Part shown: piece after piece, positions 28,980-38,619 of the stretch
How positions within the stretch are numbered: position 1 is the stretch's first letter
Layout: each line of letters starts with the position of its first letter
Source: Thiobacillus sp.
Lineage (GTDB): Bacteria; Pseudomonadota; Gammaproteobacteria; Burkholderiales; Thiobacillaceae
Assembly (NCBI GenBank): GCA_016124745.1
Contig: WGNC01000018.1
Coordinates: 62,001-126,000, forward strand
DNA length: 64,000 nt
Reading direction: 5' to 3'
Notes under the pieces: model-generated
Told to the model about the DNA's origin: nothing
Seen by the model: the letters and a program-made list of their open reading frames with translations, nothing else
Databases searched by the model: none
Translations under genes and position numbers: made by a program

Positions 28980-29003
28980 CAACACGAAAAGGAGAGACAG
29001 ACA

Positions 29004-29513
29004 ATGGATACTAAAAAAATGGCCATCATTGCCACCAAGGGCACCCTGGACTGGGCTTACCCCCCGTTCATCCTGGCCTCGACGGCGGCCGCACTGGGTT
29101 ATGAAACGCAGATTTTCTTTACCTTCTATGGTCTGCAACTCGTCCGCAAGGATCTGTCGGTCCTGAAGGTTAGTCCGTTGGGAAACCCTGGCATGCCGAT
29201 GAAAATGCCCTTCGGCCCCAAGTGGTTCAAGAGCATCAACTGGAACATGCCCAACGCCATCCAGTCGCTGATTCCCGGGTACGAAAACGTTGCGACTGCC
29301 CTGATGAAACAGACCATCGCCAACAACGGCGTGGCTACCATTCCTGACCTGCGCGAACTGTGCCAGGAGGCCGAGGTAAAGTTCATTGCCTGTCAAATGA
29401 CTGTCGAACTGTTCGGTTTCGAGCATTCCGACTTCATCGACGGTCTCGAATACGGCGGCGCCGCCACCTTCTTCGAATTCGCCGGCGAAACGGATATCTG
29501 CCTGTTCATCTAA
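29004..29513 (+). CDS. dsrE2: DsrE2-like sulfur transfer protein
   Basis: A 169-residue DsrE/DsrF-superfamily protein. Cys120 and Cys130 (LC...IACQMT) are spaced ten apart as the two conserved cysteines of DsrE2. A hydrophobic stretch (WAYPPFILASTAAALGY) is near the N-terminus; membrane association is possible. It should exchange sulfur with TusA. GGAGAG precedes the ATG. Although next to tusA, it is separated from it by a terminator and so may be transcribed from its own signal or by readthrough. Confidence 0.88.
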   Translation: MDTKKMAIIATKGTLDWAYPPFILASTAAALGYETQIFFTFYGLQLVRKDLSVLKVSPLGNPGMPMKMPFGPKWFKSINWNMPNAIQSLIPGYENVATALMKQTIANNGVATIPDLRELCQEAEVKFIACQMTVELFGFEHSDFIDGLEYGGAATFFEFAGETDICLFI

Positions 29514-29561
29514 GATGCCGTTTGAGGAAAGCTTGCCTGAGCAGGATTGCAGTTCAATGAA

Positions 29562-29592
29562 AAGAGCCGAATGAGATTCGGCTCTTTTTTAT
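29562..29592 (+). terminator. Rho-independent terminator after dsrE2
   Basis: Eleven-base stem AAGAGCCGAAT (29562-29572) / ATTCGGCTCTT (29576-29586), loop GAG, with a T-run. It ends the dsrE2 transcript before the FadL-type porin gene. Confidence 0.92.
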
Positions 29593-29735
29593 TGTGTGTC
29601 TTTTGTACCACAAACGTTCACGAATATCCGAGCAATTCGGCCGGGCAACTTGTCACGTTGGGAGCCCTCACGTAGCCTTCGGGGCAGGCTATTAAACAAG
29701 CTTATCTGTTACGACAATTCCATCGGGAGAAGACA

Positions 29736-31049
29736 ATGAAGTTCACACGCGTATTCGCATTCATGGCGCTGGCCGGTCTGGCTGGCAGCGCCTTCGCCAC
29801 CAACGGCTATTTCGCACACGGCAACGGCATGAAAGCCAAGGGCCGGGCCGGTGCTGCCACCGCCACCTACGACGATGCCTTTGCCGGCGCCAACAACCCT
29901 GCTGCCGCTGCTTTTGCTGGCGACCGCATCGACCTGGGCATCGACTGGTTCAGCCCGATTCGTGAGATGAGCCGCTCGGGCAGCACCGGGGCGAATTTGG
30001 GACCTGGGTTCTCGACGCCTCCCATGAACGGGTCGTCCGACAGCGACTCGGATAACTTCTTCATTCCTGAGTTCGGCTACAACAAGATGGTCGATCCAAA
30101 ACTGGCATTGGGCGTAACGGTATACGGCAACGGCGGCATGAACACCGATTACCCTGCCATCAATACCAACTGCGGCACCGGAACCAACTTGTTGTGCGGA
30201 CAAGGCAGCCTGGGTGTGGATCTGATGCAGTTGATCATCGCGCCGACCGCGGCCTACAAGATTATGCCCAACCATTCGATCGGTATCACTCCCTTGATCG
30301 GCTATCAGCGCTTCAAGGCCGAAGGACTGCAAGCTTTTTCGGCGATTTCTTCCGATCGCGCGAACGTGACCAATAACGGCTACGACGACTCCTGGGGCTG
30401 GGGCGTCCGGGTTGGCTACATGGGTCAGATCACTCCGACCGTGACCATCGGTGCCGCCTATGCGTCCAAGATGGATTTCCAGGAGTTCAACAAGTACTCC
30501 GGTCTGTTCGCGGAGCAGGGCGACTTCGACATTCCCGAAAACTACAACCTGGGTGTGGCCTGGCAGGCAACCCCCCAGATCAAGCTGGCGGTGGATTACC
30601 AGCGCATCAATTACAGCAGTGTCAATTCCGTAGGCAATCCAAGCACCAATTTCTTTACATGTAATTACATGACAATGCCTAACGCCACCGGCCCCGGATG
30701 CCTCGGTGAGTCTGGCGGCGCCGGCTTTGGCTGGTCGGATGTCAACGTCTGGAAACTGGGCGCTGAATACAAGTACAACGCTCAATGGCTTTTCCGCGCA
30801 GGCTGGAACCATGGCGACAATCCCATTTCTGCGCGTGATGTCGAATTCAACACGATCGCACCGGCGGTCATCACCGATCACCTGACGCTGGGCTTTACCT
30901 ACACGGTGGCTGACGGCAATGAAGTGACTGTCGCCTACATGCATGCGTTTGAGAATGACGTGTCGGGTCCCTCCTACTTCTTCGGTGGTACCGACAACAT
31001 CAAGATGTACCAGAACTCGCTGGGCGTCCAGTACAGCTGGAAGATGTAA
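29736..31049 (+). CDS. OmpP1/FadL-family outer-membrane transport protein
   Basis: A 437-residue beta-barrel protein with a signal peptide ending at SAFA and the FadL-type mature N-terminus TNGYFAHGNGMKAKGRAGAA. Repeated amphipathic strands end in an aromatic-rich C-terminus (VQYSWKM). FadL proteins pass hydrophobic compounds through a lateral channel. Here it stands alone between terminators directly after the sulfur-relay genes, so elemental or chain sulfur is a conceivable cargo (inference). A good GGGAGAAG ribosome binding site precedes the ATG. Confidence 0.92.
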   Translation: MKFTRVFAFMALAGLAGSAFATNGYFAHGNGMKAKGRAGAATATYDDAFAGANNPAAAAFAGDRIDLGIDWFSPIREMSRSGSTGANLGPGFSTPPMNGSSDSDSDNFFIPEFGYNKMVDPKLALGVTVYGNGGMNTDYPAINTNCGTGTNLLCGQGSLGVDLMQLIIAPTAAYKIMPNHSIGITPLIGYQRFKAEGLQAFSAISSDRANVTNNGYDDSWGWGVRVGYMGQITPTVTIGAAYASKMDFQEFNKYSGLFAEQGDFDIPENYNLGVAWQATPQIKLAVDYQRINYSSVNSVGNPSTNFFTCNYMTMPNATGPGCLGESGGAGFGWSDVNVWKLGAEYKYNAQWLFRAGWNHGDNPISARDVEFNTIAPAVITDHLTLGFTYTVADGNEVTVAYMHAFENDVSGPSYFFGGTDNIKMYQNSLGVQYSWKM

Positions 31050-31076
31050 TTTTCAGCGCATAAGCTGAACCAATCG

Positions 31077-31103
31077 AGCCGGGGTCTTGGCCCCGGCTTT
31101 TTT
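31077..31103 (+). terminator. Rho-independent terminator after the FadL-type gene
   Basis: Eight-base stem AGCCGGGG (31077-31084) / CCCCGGCT (31091-31098), loop TCTTGG, followed by TTTTTT. Confidence 0.92.
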
Positions 31104-31122
31104 ACGTGGATAGGATTTAACT

Positions 31123-31998
31123 ATGTTGCAACGCATTTTGTTGGCCTGCCTGCTGGGCGTGACCACGCTGTCAGCCTGGGCGATTTCCCCCTATATCCCC
31201 GGAGAGCGAGTGCAGTCGGGCAAGCTTGCCGCAGTGGCGGCAGAGGTGGAACGGAAGCTCACGGCCGAGGGGTTTCAGGTGCTTGGGCTTTATTCGCCCA
31301 AGTACTTGCCGACGCATGGCGTGGTGGTGGCAACGGATGCCGGGATGCTGGCCAAGATCCGATCTTTCGGAGGGTCGACCATCGTGGCCGCACCGATCCG
31401 GGTGGGGATTACGACCGATGGCGCGGTGGCCTACGCCAACCCGGATTACTGGGATCGCGCTTTTCTGGGAGAACGCTTTGCGCAGGCCGAGCCGGCCGTG
31501 CAATCCGTGCAGTCGCGATTGGCAAAGGCGCTCGGTGCCGGCCCGGGTTTTGGAGGAAACGAGTCCGCGGCCGATCTGCCTGAATACCGCTACATGATGG
31601 GGATGGAAAGCTTCGATGACGACAAGAATCTGCTGGCCACCCATCCCGATTTCGCGTCTGCCGTGCGCACTGTGCAGGACAACCTGGCCAAGGGAAAGTC
31701 GAGCGTAAGCAAGGCCTATGAACTGGTGTTGCCGGATAGTAAGCTGGCCGTATTCGGCGTGGCGATGAACAGCCGGGATATCAGCGATACCTTGATCATC
31801 GGCAAGATCGGCGTGCAGGACCGGATTGCGGGCTTCCCGTATGAAATGTTCGTGGTGAACAACAAGGTCTATGCGCTGTATGGGCGCTACCGTCTGGCGC
31901 TGGCGTTCCCCGATCTGAGCATGGGCAGTTTCATTCGGATCGTGTATGCGCCAGAGGACATCCACACGATGCTGAAGGCGGTCGCGGGCGGCAAGTAG
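31123..31998 (+). CDS. Secreted DUF302-like protein
   Basis: A 291-residue exported protein with signal peptide MLQRILLACLLGVTTLSAWA. Two similar alpha/beta units follow: one near residues 36-110 (VERKLTAEGFQVLGLYSP onward) and one near residues 165-285, each of the DUF302 (TT1751-like) type. That family call is tentative. There are no metal or heme motifs. It follows the FadL-type gene, separated by a terminator, and ends in a symmetric terminator shared with valS. Function unknown. Confidence 0.65.
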   Translation: MLQRILLACLLGVTTLSAWAISPYIPGERVQSGKLAAVAAEVERKLTAEGFQVLGLYSPKYLPTHGVVVATDAGMLAKIRSFGGSTIVAAPIRVGITTDGAVAYANPDYWDRAFLGERFAQAEPAVQSVQSRLAKALGAGPGFGGNESAADLPEYRYMMGMESFDDDKNLLATHPDFASAVRTVQDNLAKGKSSVSKAYELVLPDSKLAVFGVAMNSRDISDTLIIGKIGVQDRIAGFPYEMFVVNNKVYALYGRYRLALAFPDLSMGSFIRIVYAPEDIHTMLKAVAGGK

Positions 31999-32012
31999 GC
32001 TGCTGCAGACGG

Positions 32013-32049
32013 CGATAAAAAAGCGCGGGTTGCCCGCGCTTTTTTATCG
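32013..32049. terminator. Bidirectional terminator between the DUF302-like gene and valS
   Basis: A perfect 17-base inverted repeat (32013-32029 / 32033-32049) with a three-base loop, containing GCGCGGG/CCCGCGC and flanked by A and T runs. It works equally on both strands between the two convergent genes. Confidence 0.93.
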
Positions 32050-32064
32050 GGTGGTGTGGGCACA

Positions 32065-34803
32065 TCAGGCGAGTCGCGCGTGCTGGGCTTCGAGCTTCAC
32101 CAGCATGGCCGCAAAATCAGCCAAGCGGGACTGCTCCTGCTGCACGACCGCGGCGGGAGCCTTGTCGACGAAGCTCGCGTTGGCCAGCTTGCCCTGTGCC
32201 TTGGCAATCTCGCCCTGGACGCGGGAGATTTCCTTGGCCAGTCGGGCACGCTCCTCGTCCTTGTCGATTTCCACCACCAGCATCAGACGCATGTCCCCGA
32301 CCAGGGCGACCGGGGCGTCGGCGTCGGCAAGTGCGGGGACGGCGCTCACTTCGCTCAATTTCCCGAGTGCGCAGATGTAGGGCGCCAGTGCACCGATCAC
32401 GGCGGCATCGCCCTCGATCACCAGCGGCACGCGCTGCGCGGGCGACAGGTTCATCTCGCCGCGCAGGGTGCGACAGGCGTTGACCAGTTCCTTCAGCATC
32501 CGGATGCGCGCCACGCTGTCGGGGTGGTCTAGGGATGGATCCGGCTGCGGATAGGACGCCAGCATGATGCTGTCGCCCGACACGCCGGCAAGCGGCGCCA
32601 CCTTCTGCCACAGTTCCTCGGTGATGAAGGGAATGATGGGGTGGGCCAGGCGCAGCGTGGTCTCGAGCACCGTGGCGAGCGTGCGGCGGGTGGCGCGCTG
32701 CTGTTCGGGCGTGCCGTCGTTCAATTGCACCTTGGCGAGCTCCAGGTACCAGTCGCAGTACTCGTCCCATACGAACTCATACGCGGCACGCGCGACCTGG
32801 TCGAAGCGATACGCGGCGAACGCATCGTGCACTTCGCTCACGGCCTGCTGCAGGCGGCTGGCAATCCAGCGATCGGCATCCGAAAAGTCCACTGGTTGGC
32901 TGGTATCCAGCCCGCAGTCGTGGCCTTCTAGGTTCATCAGCGCGAAGCGCGTCGCATTCCACAGCTTGTTGCAGAAGTTACGGTAGCCTTCGGCGCGCTG
33001 CAGGTCGAATTTGATGTCGCGGCCGTGGGTGGCGAGGCTGGCGAAGGTAAACCTCAATGCATCCGTACCGTAGGCCGCGATGCCTGCCGGGAACTCCTTG
33101 CGGGTGCGCTTCTCGATGCCGGCGGCCTGCTTCGGGTTCATCAGGCCCTGGGTGCGTTTGGCGACCAGGTCATTTACCGTGATGCCGTCGATGAGGTCGA
33201 TCGGGTCGAGCACGTTGCCCTTCGACTTGCTCATCTTCTGGCCTTCGGAATCGCGCACCAGGCCGGTCACATAGACCTCGCGGAAGGGCACCTTGCCGGT
33301 GAAGTGCAGCGACATCATCACCATGCGCGCGACCCAGAAGAAGATGATGTCGAAGCCGGTGACCAGCACCGAGGTCGGCAGGAAGCGTTCGAGCTCGGGC
33401 GTCTGCTCGGGCCAGCCCAGCGTCGAGAATGGCCACAGTGCGCTGGAGAACCAGGTGTCGAGCACGTCTTCGTCCTGCCTCAGCTCGCGTCCGCCTGCCT
33501 GCTTGCGGGCCTCTTCCTCGGAGTAGGCGACGTAGAAGTTGCCGTCGGCATCGTACCAGGCCGGGATTCGATGGCCCCACCAGAGCTGGCGCGAGACGCA
33601 CCAGTCCTGGATGTTTTCGAGCCATTGGCGGTAGGTGGTGCTCCAGTTCTCGGGCACGAACTTCAATTCGCCCGAATCGACCGCGTCGAGGCCCTGCCCG
33701 GCGAGTCCTTCCATGCTCATGAACCACTGGTCGGTGAGCATCGGTTCAATCGCCGCGTGGGTGCGGTCGCCGCGCGGGATCATCAGCTTGTGCGGCTTGG
33801 CCGAGACCAGCAGACCTTGTGCCTGCAGTGCGTCGAGCAATTTCTGCCGCGCCTCGTAGCGATCCAGACCCTGGTATTCGGTCGGACACAGCTCGTTCAT
33901 TCTGGCGTCGAGCGTCAATACGCTGATCGCCACCAACTTGTGGCGCTGCCCCACCTGCCAGTCGTTGAAGTCGTGCGCCGGGGTGATCTTGACCACGCCG
34001 GTGCCGAACGCGCGGTCCACATACTCGTCGGCGATCACGGGGATGCTGCGTTCGGCGATCGGCAGGCGGACCTGCGTGCCGATCAGATGGCGGTAGCGTT
34101 CGTCCTCTGGGTGAACGGCGACGGCGGTGTCGCCAAGCAGGGTTTCCGGGCGGGTGGTGGCGACGGTCAGATGGCCGGAGCCATCCTCGAGCGGGTAGTT
34201 GATTTCCCAGATGAAGCCGACTTCCTCGGTGCTGACGACCTCGAGGTCGGACACCGCGGTCTGCAGCACCGGATCCCAGTTCACCAGCCGCTTGCCACGA
34301 TAGATCAGACCTTCGCGATAGAGGCGCACGAATACTTCGGTGACGGCCCTGGACAGGCCTTCGTCCATGGTGAACCGCTCGCGGCTCCAGTCGGGACTGG
34401 TGCCAAGCCGGCGCATCTGGCGCGTGATGGTCGAGCCGGAATGCTCCTTCCAGTCCCACACCTTTTCCAGGAAGGCTTCGCGGCCGAGGTCGTGGCGCGA
34501 GATGTTCTGGGCGTCGAGCTGGCGTTCTACCACGATCTGGGTGGCAATGCCGGCGTGGTCGGTGCCCGGTTGCCACAAGGTGTTGTCGCCCGCCATGCGG
34601 TGATAGCGCGTGAGGGCATCCATGAGTGTGTGCTGGAAGGCGTGCCCCATATGCAGCGTGCCGGTGACGTTGGGCGGTGGCAGCATGATGCAGTAGGCGG
34701 GGGCCTCTGGCTTGTCACCCGCCTTGAAGTAGCCGGCGCTCTCCCACTGGGCATACCAGCGTTTTTCGATGTCGGCCGGTTCGAAGGATTTGGCGAGTTC
34801 CAT
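32065..34803 (-). CDS. valS: Valine--tRNA ligase
   Basis: Class I synthetase of 912 residues that charges tRNA-Val. The HIGH-type motif HMGH is at 51-54 after PPPNVTGTL, and KMSKSKGN is at about residue 522. The connective editing domain lies between them, and a C-terminal coiled coil ([18 protein letters not shown]) is present. Length and order match ValRS. It is first read after holC and a small unknown gene on the same strand. Confidence 0.98.
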   Translation of the reverse strand: MELAKSFEPADIEKRWYAQWESAGYFKAGDKPEAPAYCIMLPPPNVTGTLHMGHAFQHTLMDALTRYHRMAGDNTLWQPGTDHAGIATQIVVERQLDAQNISRHDLGREAFLEKVWDWKEHSGSTITRQMRRLGTSPDWSRERFTMDEGLSRAVTEVFVRLYREGLIYRGKRLVNWDPVLQTAVSDLEVVSTEEVGFIWEINYPLEDGSGHLTVATTRPETLLGDTAVAVHPEDERYRHLIGTQVRLPIAERSIPVIADEYVDRAFGTGVVKITPAHDFNDWQVGQRHKLVAISVLTLDARMNELCPTEYQGLDRYEARQKLLDALQAQGLLVSAKPHKLMIPRGDRTHAAIEPMLTDQWFMSMEGLAGQGLDAVDSGELKFVPENWSTTYRQWLENIQDWCVSRQLWWGHRIPAWYDADGNFYVAYSEEEARKQAGGRELRQDEDVLDTWFSSALWPFSTLGWPEQTPELERFLPTSVLVTGFDIIFFWVARMVMMSLHFTGKVPFREVYVTGLVRDSEGQKMSKSKGNVLDPIDLIDGITVNDLVAKRTQGLMNPKQAAGIEKRTRKEFPAGIAAYGTDALRFTFASLATHGRDIKFDLQRAEGYRNFCNKLWNATRFALMNLEGHDCGLDTSQPVDFSDADRWIASRLQQAVSEVHDAFAAYRFDQVARAAYEFVWDEYCDWYLELAKVQLNDGTPEQQRATRRTLATVLETTLRLAHPIIPFITEELWQKVAPLAGVSGDSIMLASYPQPDPSLDHPDSVARIRMLKELVNACRTLRGEMNLSPAQRVPLVIEGDAAVIGALAPYICALGKLSEVSAVPALADADAPVALVGDMRLMLVVEIDKDEERARLAKEISRVQGEIAKAQGKLANASFVDKAPAAVVQQEQSRLADFAAMLVKLEAQHARLA

Positions 34804-34904
34804 GGTTTGCGGGCAAAGGGGGGATTATCCCAAAAACCCGGGGCAACTCCCAAAAAACCCCCGAGCACGCTTAGAAACTCAGGGCGGCGTCGCGAAATGC
34901 GGCC

Positions 34905-35405
34905 TCAGGATGAGGGGTCGCGTGGCTGTTTAAGCTTTTCGGCGACGGCGTCGCGTACGATTTCGCGCACGTTGACGTCGAGCTGGCTGAGCAGGCTGGA
35001 TACCGTCTGGTCGAGGTTCTTGCGCAACTCGGCGGCGACCTGCTTTTCCATCACTTCGGACAAGCGTGGTGCCAGTTCGCTCATCAGCTGCTCGGCAAGG
35101 GTATCGCTTACGACAGGCGCGGGCGCAGCAGCCTCAGGAGCCGCCGGTTCCGCAGGCGAGGGAGGGGCGGTGGCAGAGATGGTTGCAGGAGAAGGGGCGT
35201 CGGGTGAAGGCGCAGGGGCCGCAGGCGTGGCGGGAGGTGTGCCGCGTTCGAGCACCTGGGTCAGCACCGGCAGCCAGGCATCGGGGGGGGCGCTGCGCTC
35301 GGTCGAATCCGTCTGGGGGGCGGGCGCCTCCTGGGTGCTGTCGACCCCGCCGCGATGCTTCCTCAGCAGTGCGTCCATCTTGCTCAACAACGGGCTGTCG
35401 CTCAT
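34905..35405 (-). CDS. Unknown protein with a Pro/Ala-rich linker, between holC and valS
   Basis: A 166-residue protein with three parts: a charged N-terminus (PLLSKMDALLRKH), an Ala/Pro/Thr-rich low-complexity linker (about residues 50-98), and a helical C-terminus (about 100-160) that may form a coiled coil. No signal or membrane segment. AGGAGG precedes the ATG, so it is a real gene. Small proteins of this shape occur between holC and valS in Betaproteobacteria, but I know no function. Confidence 0.7.
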   Translation of the reverse strand: MSDSPLLSKMDALLRKHRGGVDSTQEAPAPQTDSTERSAPPDAWLPVLTQVLERGTPPATPAAPAPSPDAPSPATISATAPPSPAEPAAPEAAAPAPVVSDTLAEQLMSELAPRLSEVMEKQVAAELRKNLDQTVSSLLSQLDVNVREIVRDAVAEKLKQPRDPSS

Positions 35406-35414
35406 CGGGACCTC

Positions 35415-35843
35415 CTATCCGGCGTGCTGACGCAGATCGTGGGTTGTCAGCGCGTAGCCGCGCGTCTGGTAAAAACGGTAGCGTTCGCGGCCCTGCTCGC
35501 GTCCATCTTCGTCCGGGCCGACGATTTCGACCAGACGTTCGAAGCGTGCGAAGGCAGGCGGCTGTTCATGGTGCAGGTTGATCATGACGTCGGCGCTGCG
35601 CAGGGCATCGGGGTTGGCGCCGATCAGTACCGGGGTTTCATCTGCCAGCACGTCACTGTCGCGGCAGTGCGGCACGAAGCCCAGCGCTGGCGTGGTCCAC
35701 AACAGGCGGTCGAAGGCGTCGGCCATCGCCGCGTCCGGCGCGTAAATCATCACCTGCCGGCCTTGGCCGTAGGCCTTGGCGGCGACACGGCGGGCGACGT
35801 CGAGCGGGTTTTCGGCAAAGGTGTAGAACAGGATCTCGGTCAT
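35415..35843 (-). CDS. holC: DNA polymerase III subunit chi
   Basis: A 142-residue protein matching HolC, the clamp-loader accessory subunit that binds SSB. The N-terminal strand MTEILFYTF, RRVAAKAYGQGRQVMIYA and LWTTPALGFVPHC follow the family pattern. It lies between pepA and valS, a conserved order in Proteobacteria, and ends ten bases before the next gene. Confidence 0.93.
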   Translation of the reverse strand: MTEILFYTFAENPLDVARRVAAKAYGQGRQVMIYAPDAAMADAFDRLLWTTPALGFVPHCRDSDVLADETPVLIGANPDALRSADVMINLHHEQPPAFARFERLVEIVGPDEDGREQGRERYRFYQTRGYALTTHDLRQHAG

Positions 35844-35895
35844 TCAGAGCCTCCAGCCGATTCGGGTCGCAACGCGAGGCATGATTTCTTCCGGG

Positions 35896-37410
35896 TCAGG
35901 CTCTATGCGCCCGATTCAGCAGGAAGTGCACCAGCAGGGAGACCGGGCGTCCGGTCGAGCCCTTTTCGCGCCCCCCCTTCCAGGCGGTACCGGCGATGTC
36001 GAGGTGTGCCCAGTGGTATTTCTTGGCGAAGCGCCACAGGAAACAGGCCGCAGTGATCGAGCCGGCCGGGCGTCCGCCGATGTTGGCCATGTCGGCGAGG
36101 CTGCTTTTCAACTGATCCTGGTAATCGTCCCATAGCGGCATGCGCCAGACGCGGTCCCAGGCATGGTCGGCGGCGTGCTCGACTTCACGCGCCAGCGGGT
36201 CGTGGTTGCTGTAGAGCGCGCTAGGGTGGGCGCCGAGCGCGATCACGCAGGCACCGGTCAGGGTGGCCAGGTCGATCACGGCGTCGGGCTCGAAGCGTTC
36301 GGCATAGGTCAGCGCGTCACACAGGATCAGGCGGCCTTCGGCATCGGTATTGAGGATTTCGATGGTCTGGCCGGACATCGAGGTGACGATGTCCCCCGGC
36401 TTGTTGGCGCTGGCGTCGGGCATGTTTTCGCATGCCGGGATGAGGCCGATGACGTTGAGTCGCAGCCCCAGCTCGCCGATGGCGCGGAAGGCGCCAATAA
36501 CCGCGCCGCCGCCGCTCATGTCGTAGTTCATCTCGTCCATTTCGGCGGGCGGCTTCAGCGAGATGCCACCGGCATCGAAGGTGACAGCCTTGCCGACCAG
36601 CACCACCGGCTTGGCACCCTTGCTGCCGCCCTCGTGCTTAAGCACGATGAAGCGCGGCGGCTTGTCGCTGCCCTTGCCGACCGACAGGAAAGATCCCATG
36701 CCGAGTTTCTCACAGGCTGCGTGATCCAGGATCTCGCAGCCGAAACCGTGCGCTTTGGCGACCTTCTTCGCTTCGCTTGCCAGATACTCGGGCGTGCAGA
36801 TGTTGGACGGCGTGTTGCCCAGGTCCTTGGCGAGATGGATCCCGTGGGCGATGGCCAGCCCGCGCGCGAGCCCGGCCTCACCATATTTCAATTCGCCGCG
36901 CCGCGACACCACGAAGGTTACGCGCTTGAGCGGGCGGCGCGCGTCACTCGGCTTGCTCTTCATGCGATCGAAGCGATACAGCGCATCGTGGGCAACGATC
37001 ACCGCCTGCTCTATGTTCCAGCTGACGTCACGCTTCCTGACCGGAATTTCGCTGAGGGTGATGACGGCTTCCATCGAGCCGGTGTCGCGCAGAGTCTTGA
37101 CGGCACAGGTGATGGCGTCACGGTAGGCTTGCTCGTGGAAGTCGCGCTCCTTGCCGAGGCCGATCAGCAGGACGCGGTCCGCGAGGACGTTGGGTACCTT
37201 GTGCAGCAACAGCGTGCTGCCGGCCTTGCCCTCCATGTCGCCGCCGCGCAGGATCTCGGAAAGATAGCCGTCGCTTGCGCGATCGATGTCGATTGCGGGG
37301 TCGGACAGCTTGCGGCTTTCAAACACGCCGACCGTTACGCAGGCAGAGCGCTGCTTTTCGGGCGCGCCACTTTTTATGCTAAATTCGAGTTCGATTTCCT
37401 TGTTTTCCAT
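35896..37410 (-). CDS. pepA: Leucyl aminopeptidase
   Basis: M17 family two-metal aminopeptidase; in some bacteria PepA also binds DNA at xer sites. From the ATG at 37410 it has 504 residues, like E. coli (503). The metal and active-site motif NTDAEGRL and the conserved KAVTFDAGGISLKP are present. A TTG at 37422 would add four residues and is less likely. The gene is divergent from lptF with a 129-base gap. Confidence 0.97.
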   Translation of the reverse strand: MENKEIELEFSIKSGAPEKQRSACVTVGVFESRKLSDPAIDIDRASDGYLSEILRGGDMEGKAGSTLLLHKVPNVLADRVLLIGLGKERDFHEQAYRDAITCAVKTLRDTGSMEAVITLSEIPVRKRDVSWNIEQAVIVAHDALYRFDRMKSKPSDARRPLKRVTFVVSRRGELKYGEAGLARGLAIAHGIHLAKDLGNTPSNICTPEYLASEAKKVAKAHGFGCEILDHAACEKLGMGSFLSVGKGSDKPPRFIVLKHEGGSKGAKPVVLVGKAVTFDAGGISLKPPAEMDEMNYDMSGGGAVIGAFRAIGELGLRLNVIGLIPACENMPDASANKPGDIVTSMSGQTIEILNTDAEGRLILCDALTYAERFEPDAVIDLATLTGACVIALGAHPSALYSNHDPLAREVEHAADHAWDRVWRMPLWDDYQDQLKSSLADMANIGGRPAGSITAACFLWRFAKKYHWAHLDIAGTAWKGGREKGSTGRPVSLLVHFLLNRAHRA

Positions 37411-37539
37411 GTCCGTGCTCAAAAAAATACAATTTGCCGATGGGTCAACGATCGGCGCTGCCGATTGGATGATTATCGGCGCGGGTGCGACGGAATGTCA
37501 AAAATCCGTTCGCCAACCGGACGATCACAACGTTCCCCC

Positions 37540-38619
37540 ATGCTTTATCGCCGCACACTGACACGCGAAATGGCGCTCACCACGGGCGCCATGCTGACGG
37601 TGCTGATCGCGATCGCCTTGGTTGTGCTGTTCATTCGACTGCTGGGCGATGTGGCCCGTGGCGAACTGCCCAACGAGGCGGTGTTCACCTTCCTCGGCTT
37701 CTCGTTGCTGTTTTTTCTGCCCGTATTGATGACGATCGCGCTGTTTGCCGGCGTGTTGCTGCCCTTGTCGCGCATGTGGCGGGACAGCGAGATGGTGATC
37801 TGGTTCAACACCGGCCTGTCACTCACGCAATGGATACGGCCCGTGCTGACCTTTGCCGTCCCGTTTGCGTTGGTCATCCTGTTATTAACGGCCACGCTCA
37901 ATCCCTGGGCGCAGACCAAGAAGTACGAGTTTCGGCAGGATTTGCGCAGTCGCAGCGAGAGTTCCATGATTGCACCGGGTCTGTTCATCGAATCCCATGG
38001 CGGACAGCGCGTCTACTACGTGGAATCGATCAATCCGCTTACCGGCATCGTGCGAAATGTCTTCATGCAATCCCGCATCGATGGCCAGCTGGGTCTAGTG
38101 GTCGCCCGCGAAGGCAACTACTCCGAGCTGCCCGATGGCTCGCGCTACCTCGTGTTCAAGGAAGGGCGCCGCTACGAAGGCATCCCCGGCCGGCTCGATT
38201 ACCGCATCGTTCACTTTGAACGCTACTGGATGCGGCTCGATCCCATTGCCGTCCGGGGCAAGGAGACCGGGATCCGCCAGGCCCCGCTTTTCGAGTTGAT
38301 CGATGACACGTCGAAGCCGGCGCGTGCCGAACTGTTGTGGCGGCTGGGCGTTCCGTTCATGGCGGTGGTGCTGGCGGTCATGGCCATTCCGCTCAGTTTC
38401 GTCAATACGCGGGCGCGCCGCTCCTATGGCTTACTCGTCGCGCTGTTGCTGTATTTCGTCTACAACAACCTGCTTTCGTTTTCGCAGGCGTGGGTGGCGC
38501 AGGGCAAGCTCAATGCCTGGGTCGGGATGTTGTCGTCGCACCTGATCATGCTGTTTGCCGTGTATGCCCTGTTTTACCTGCGTACACGTCTGCACGTCCC
38601 GCCATGGAGACGCAAATGA
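37540..38619 (+). CDS. lptF: LPS export permease LptF
   Basis: Inner-membrane component of the LptB2FG transporter that extracts lipopolysaccharide. The 359-residue protein starts MLYRRTLTREMALTTGAML, has three membrane helices, a periplasmic beta-jellyroll domain (about residues 120-260) and three more helices. Order pepA / lptF-lptG in divergent arrangement is standard. The stop overlaps the lptG start (ATGA). Confidence 0.96.
   Translation: MLYRRTLTREMALTTGAMLTVLIAIALVVLFIRLLGDVARGELPNEAVFTFLGFSLLFFLPVLMTIALFAGVLLPLSRMWRDSEMVIWFNTGLSLTQWIRPVLTFAVPFALVILLLTATLNPWAQTKKYEFRQDLRSRSESSMIAPGLFIESHGGQRVYYVESINPLTGIVRNVFMQSRIDGQLGLVVAREGNYSELPDGSRYLVFKEGRRYEGIPGRLDYRIVHFERYWMRLDPIAVRGKETGIRQAPLFELIDDTSKPARAELLWRLGVPFMAVVLAVMAIPLSFVNTRARRSYGLLVALLLYFVYNNLLSFSQAWVAQGKLNAWVGMLSSHLIMLFAVYALFYLRTRLHVPPWRRK

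Noticed and set aside
33025-35430. Plus-strand open frame of 801 codons antisense to valS
   Set aside because: ValRS on the minus strand is certain; the antisense product is low in recognisable structure and is a result of GC-rich third positions.
36163-37539. Upstream extension of the lptF frame by about 459 codons
   Set aside because: The extra part is antisense to pepA; the LptF N-terminus MLYRRTLTREM at 37540 fits the family.
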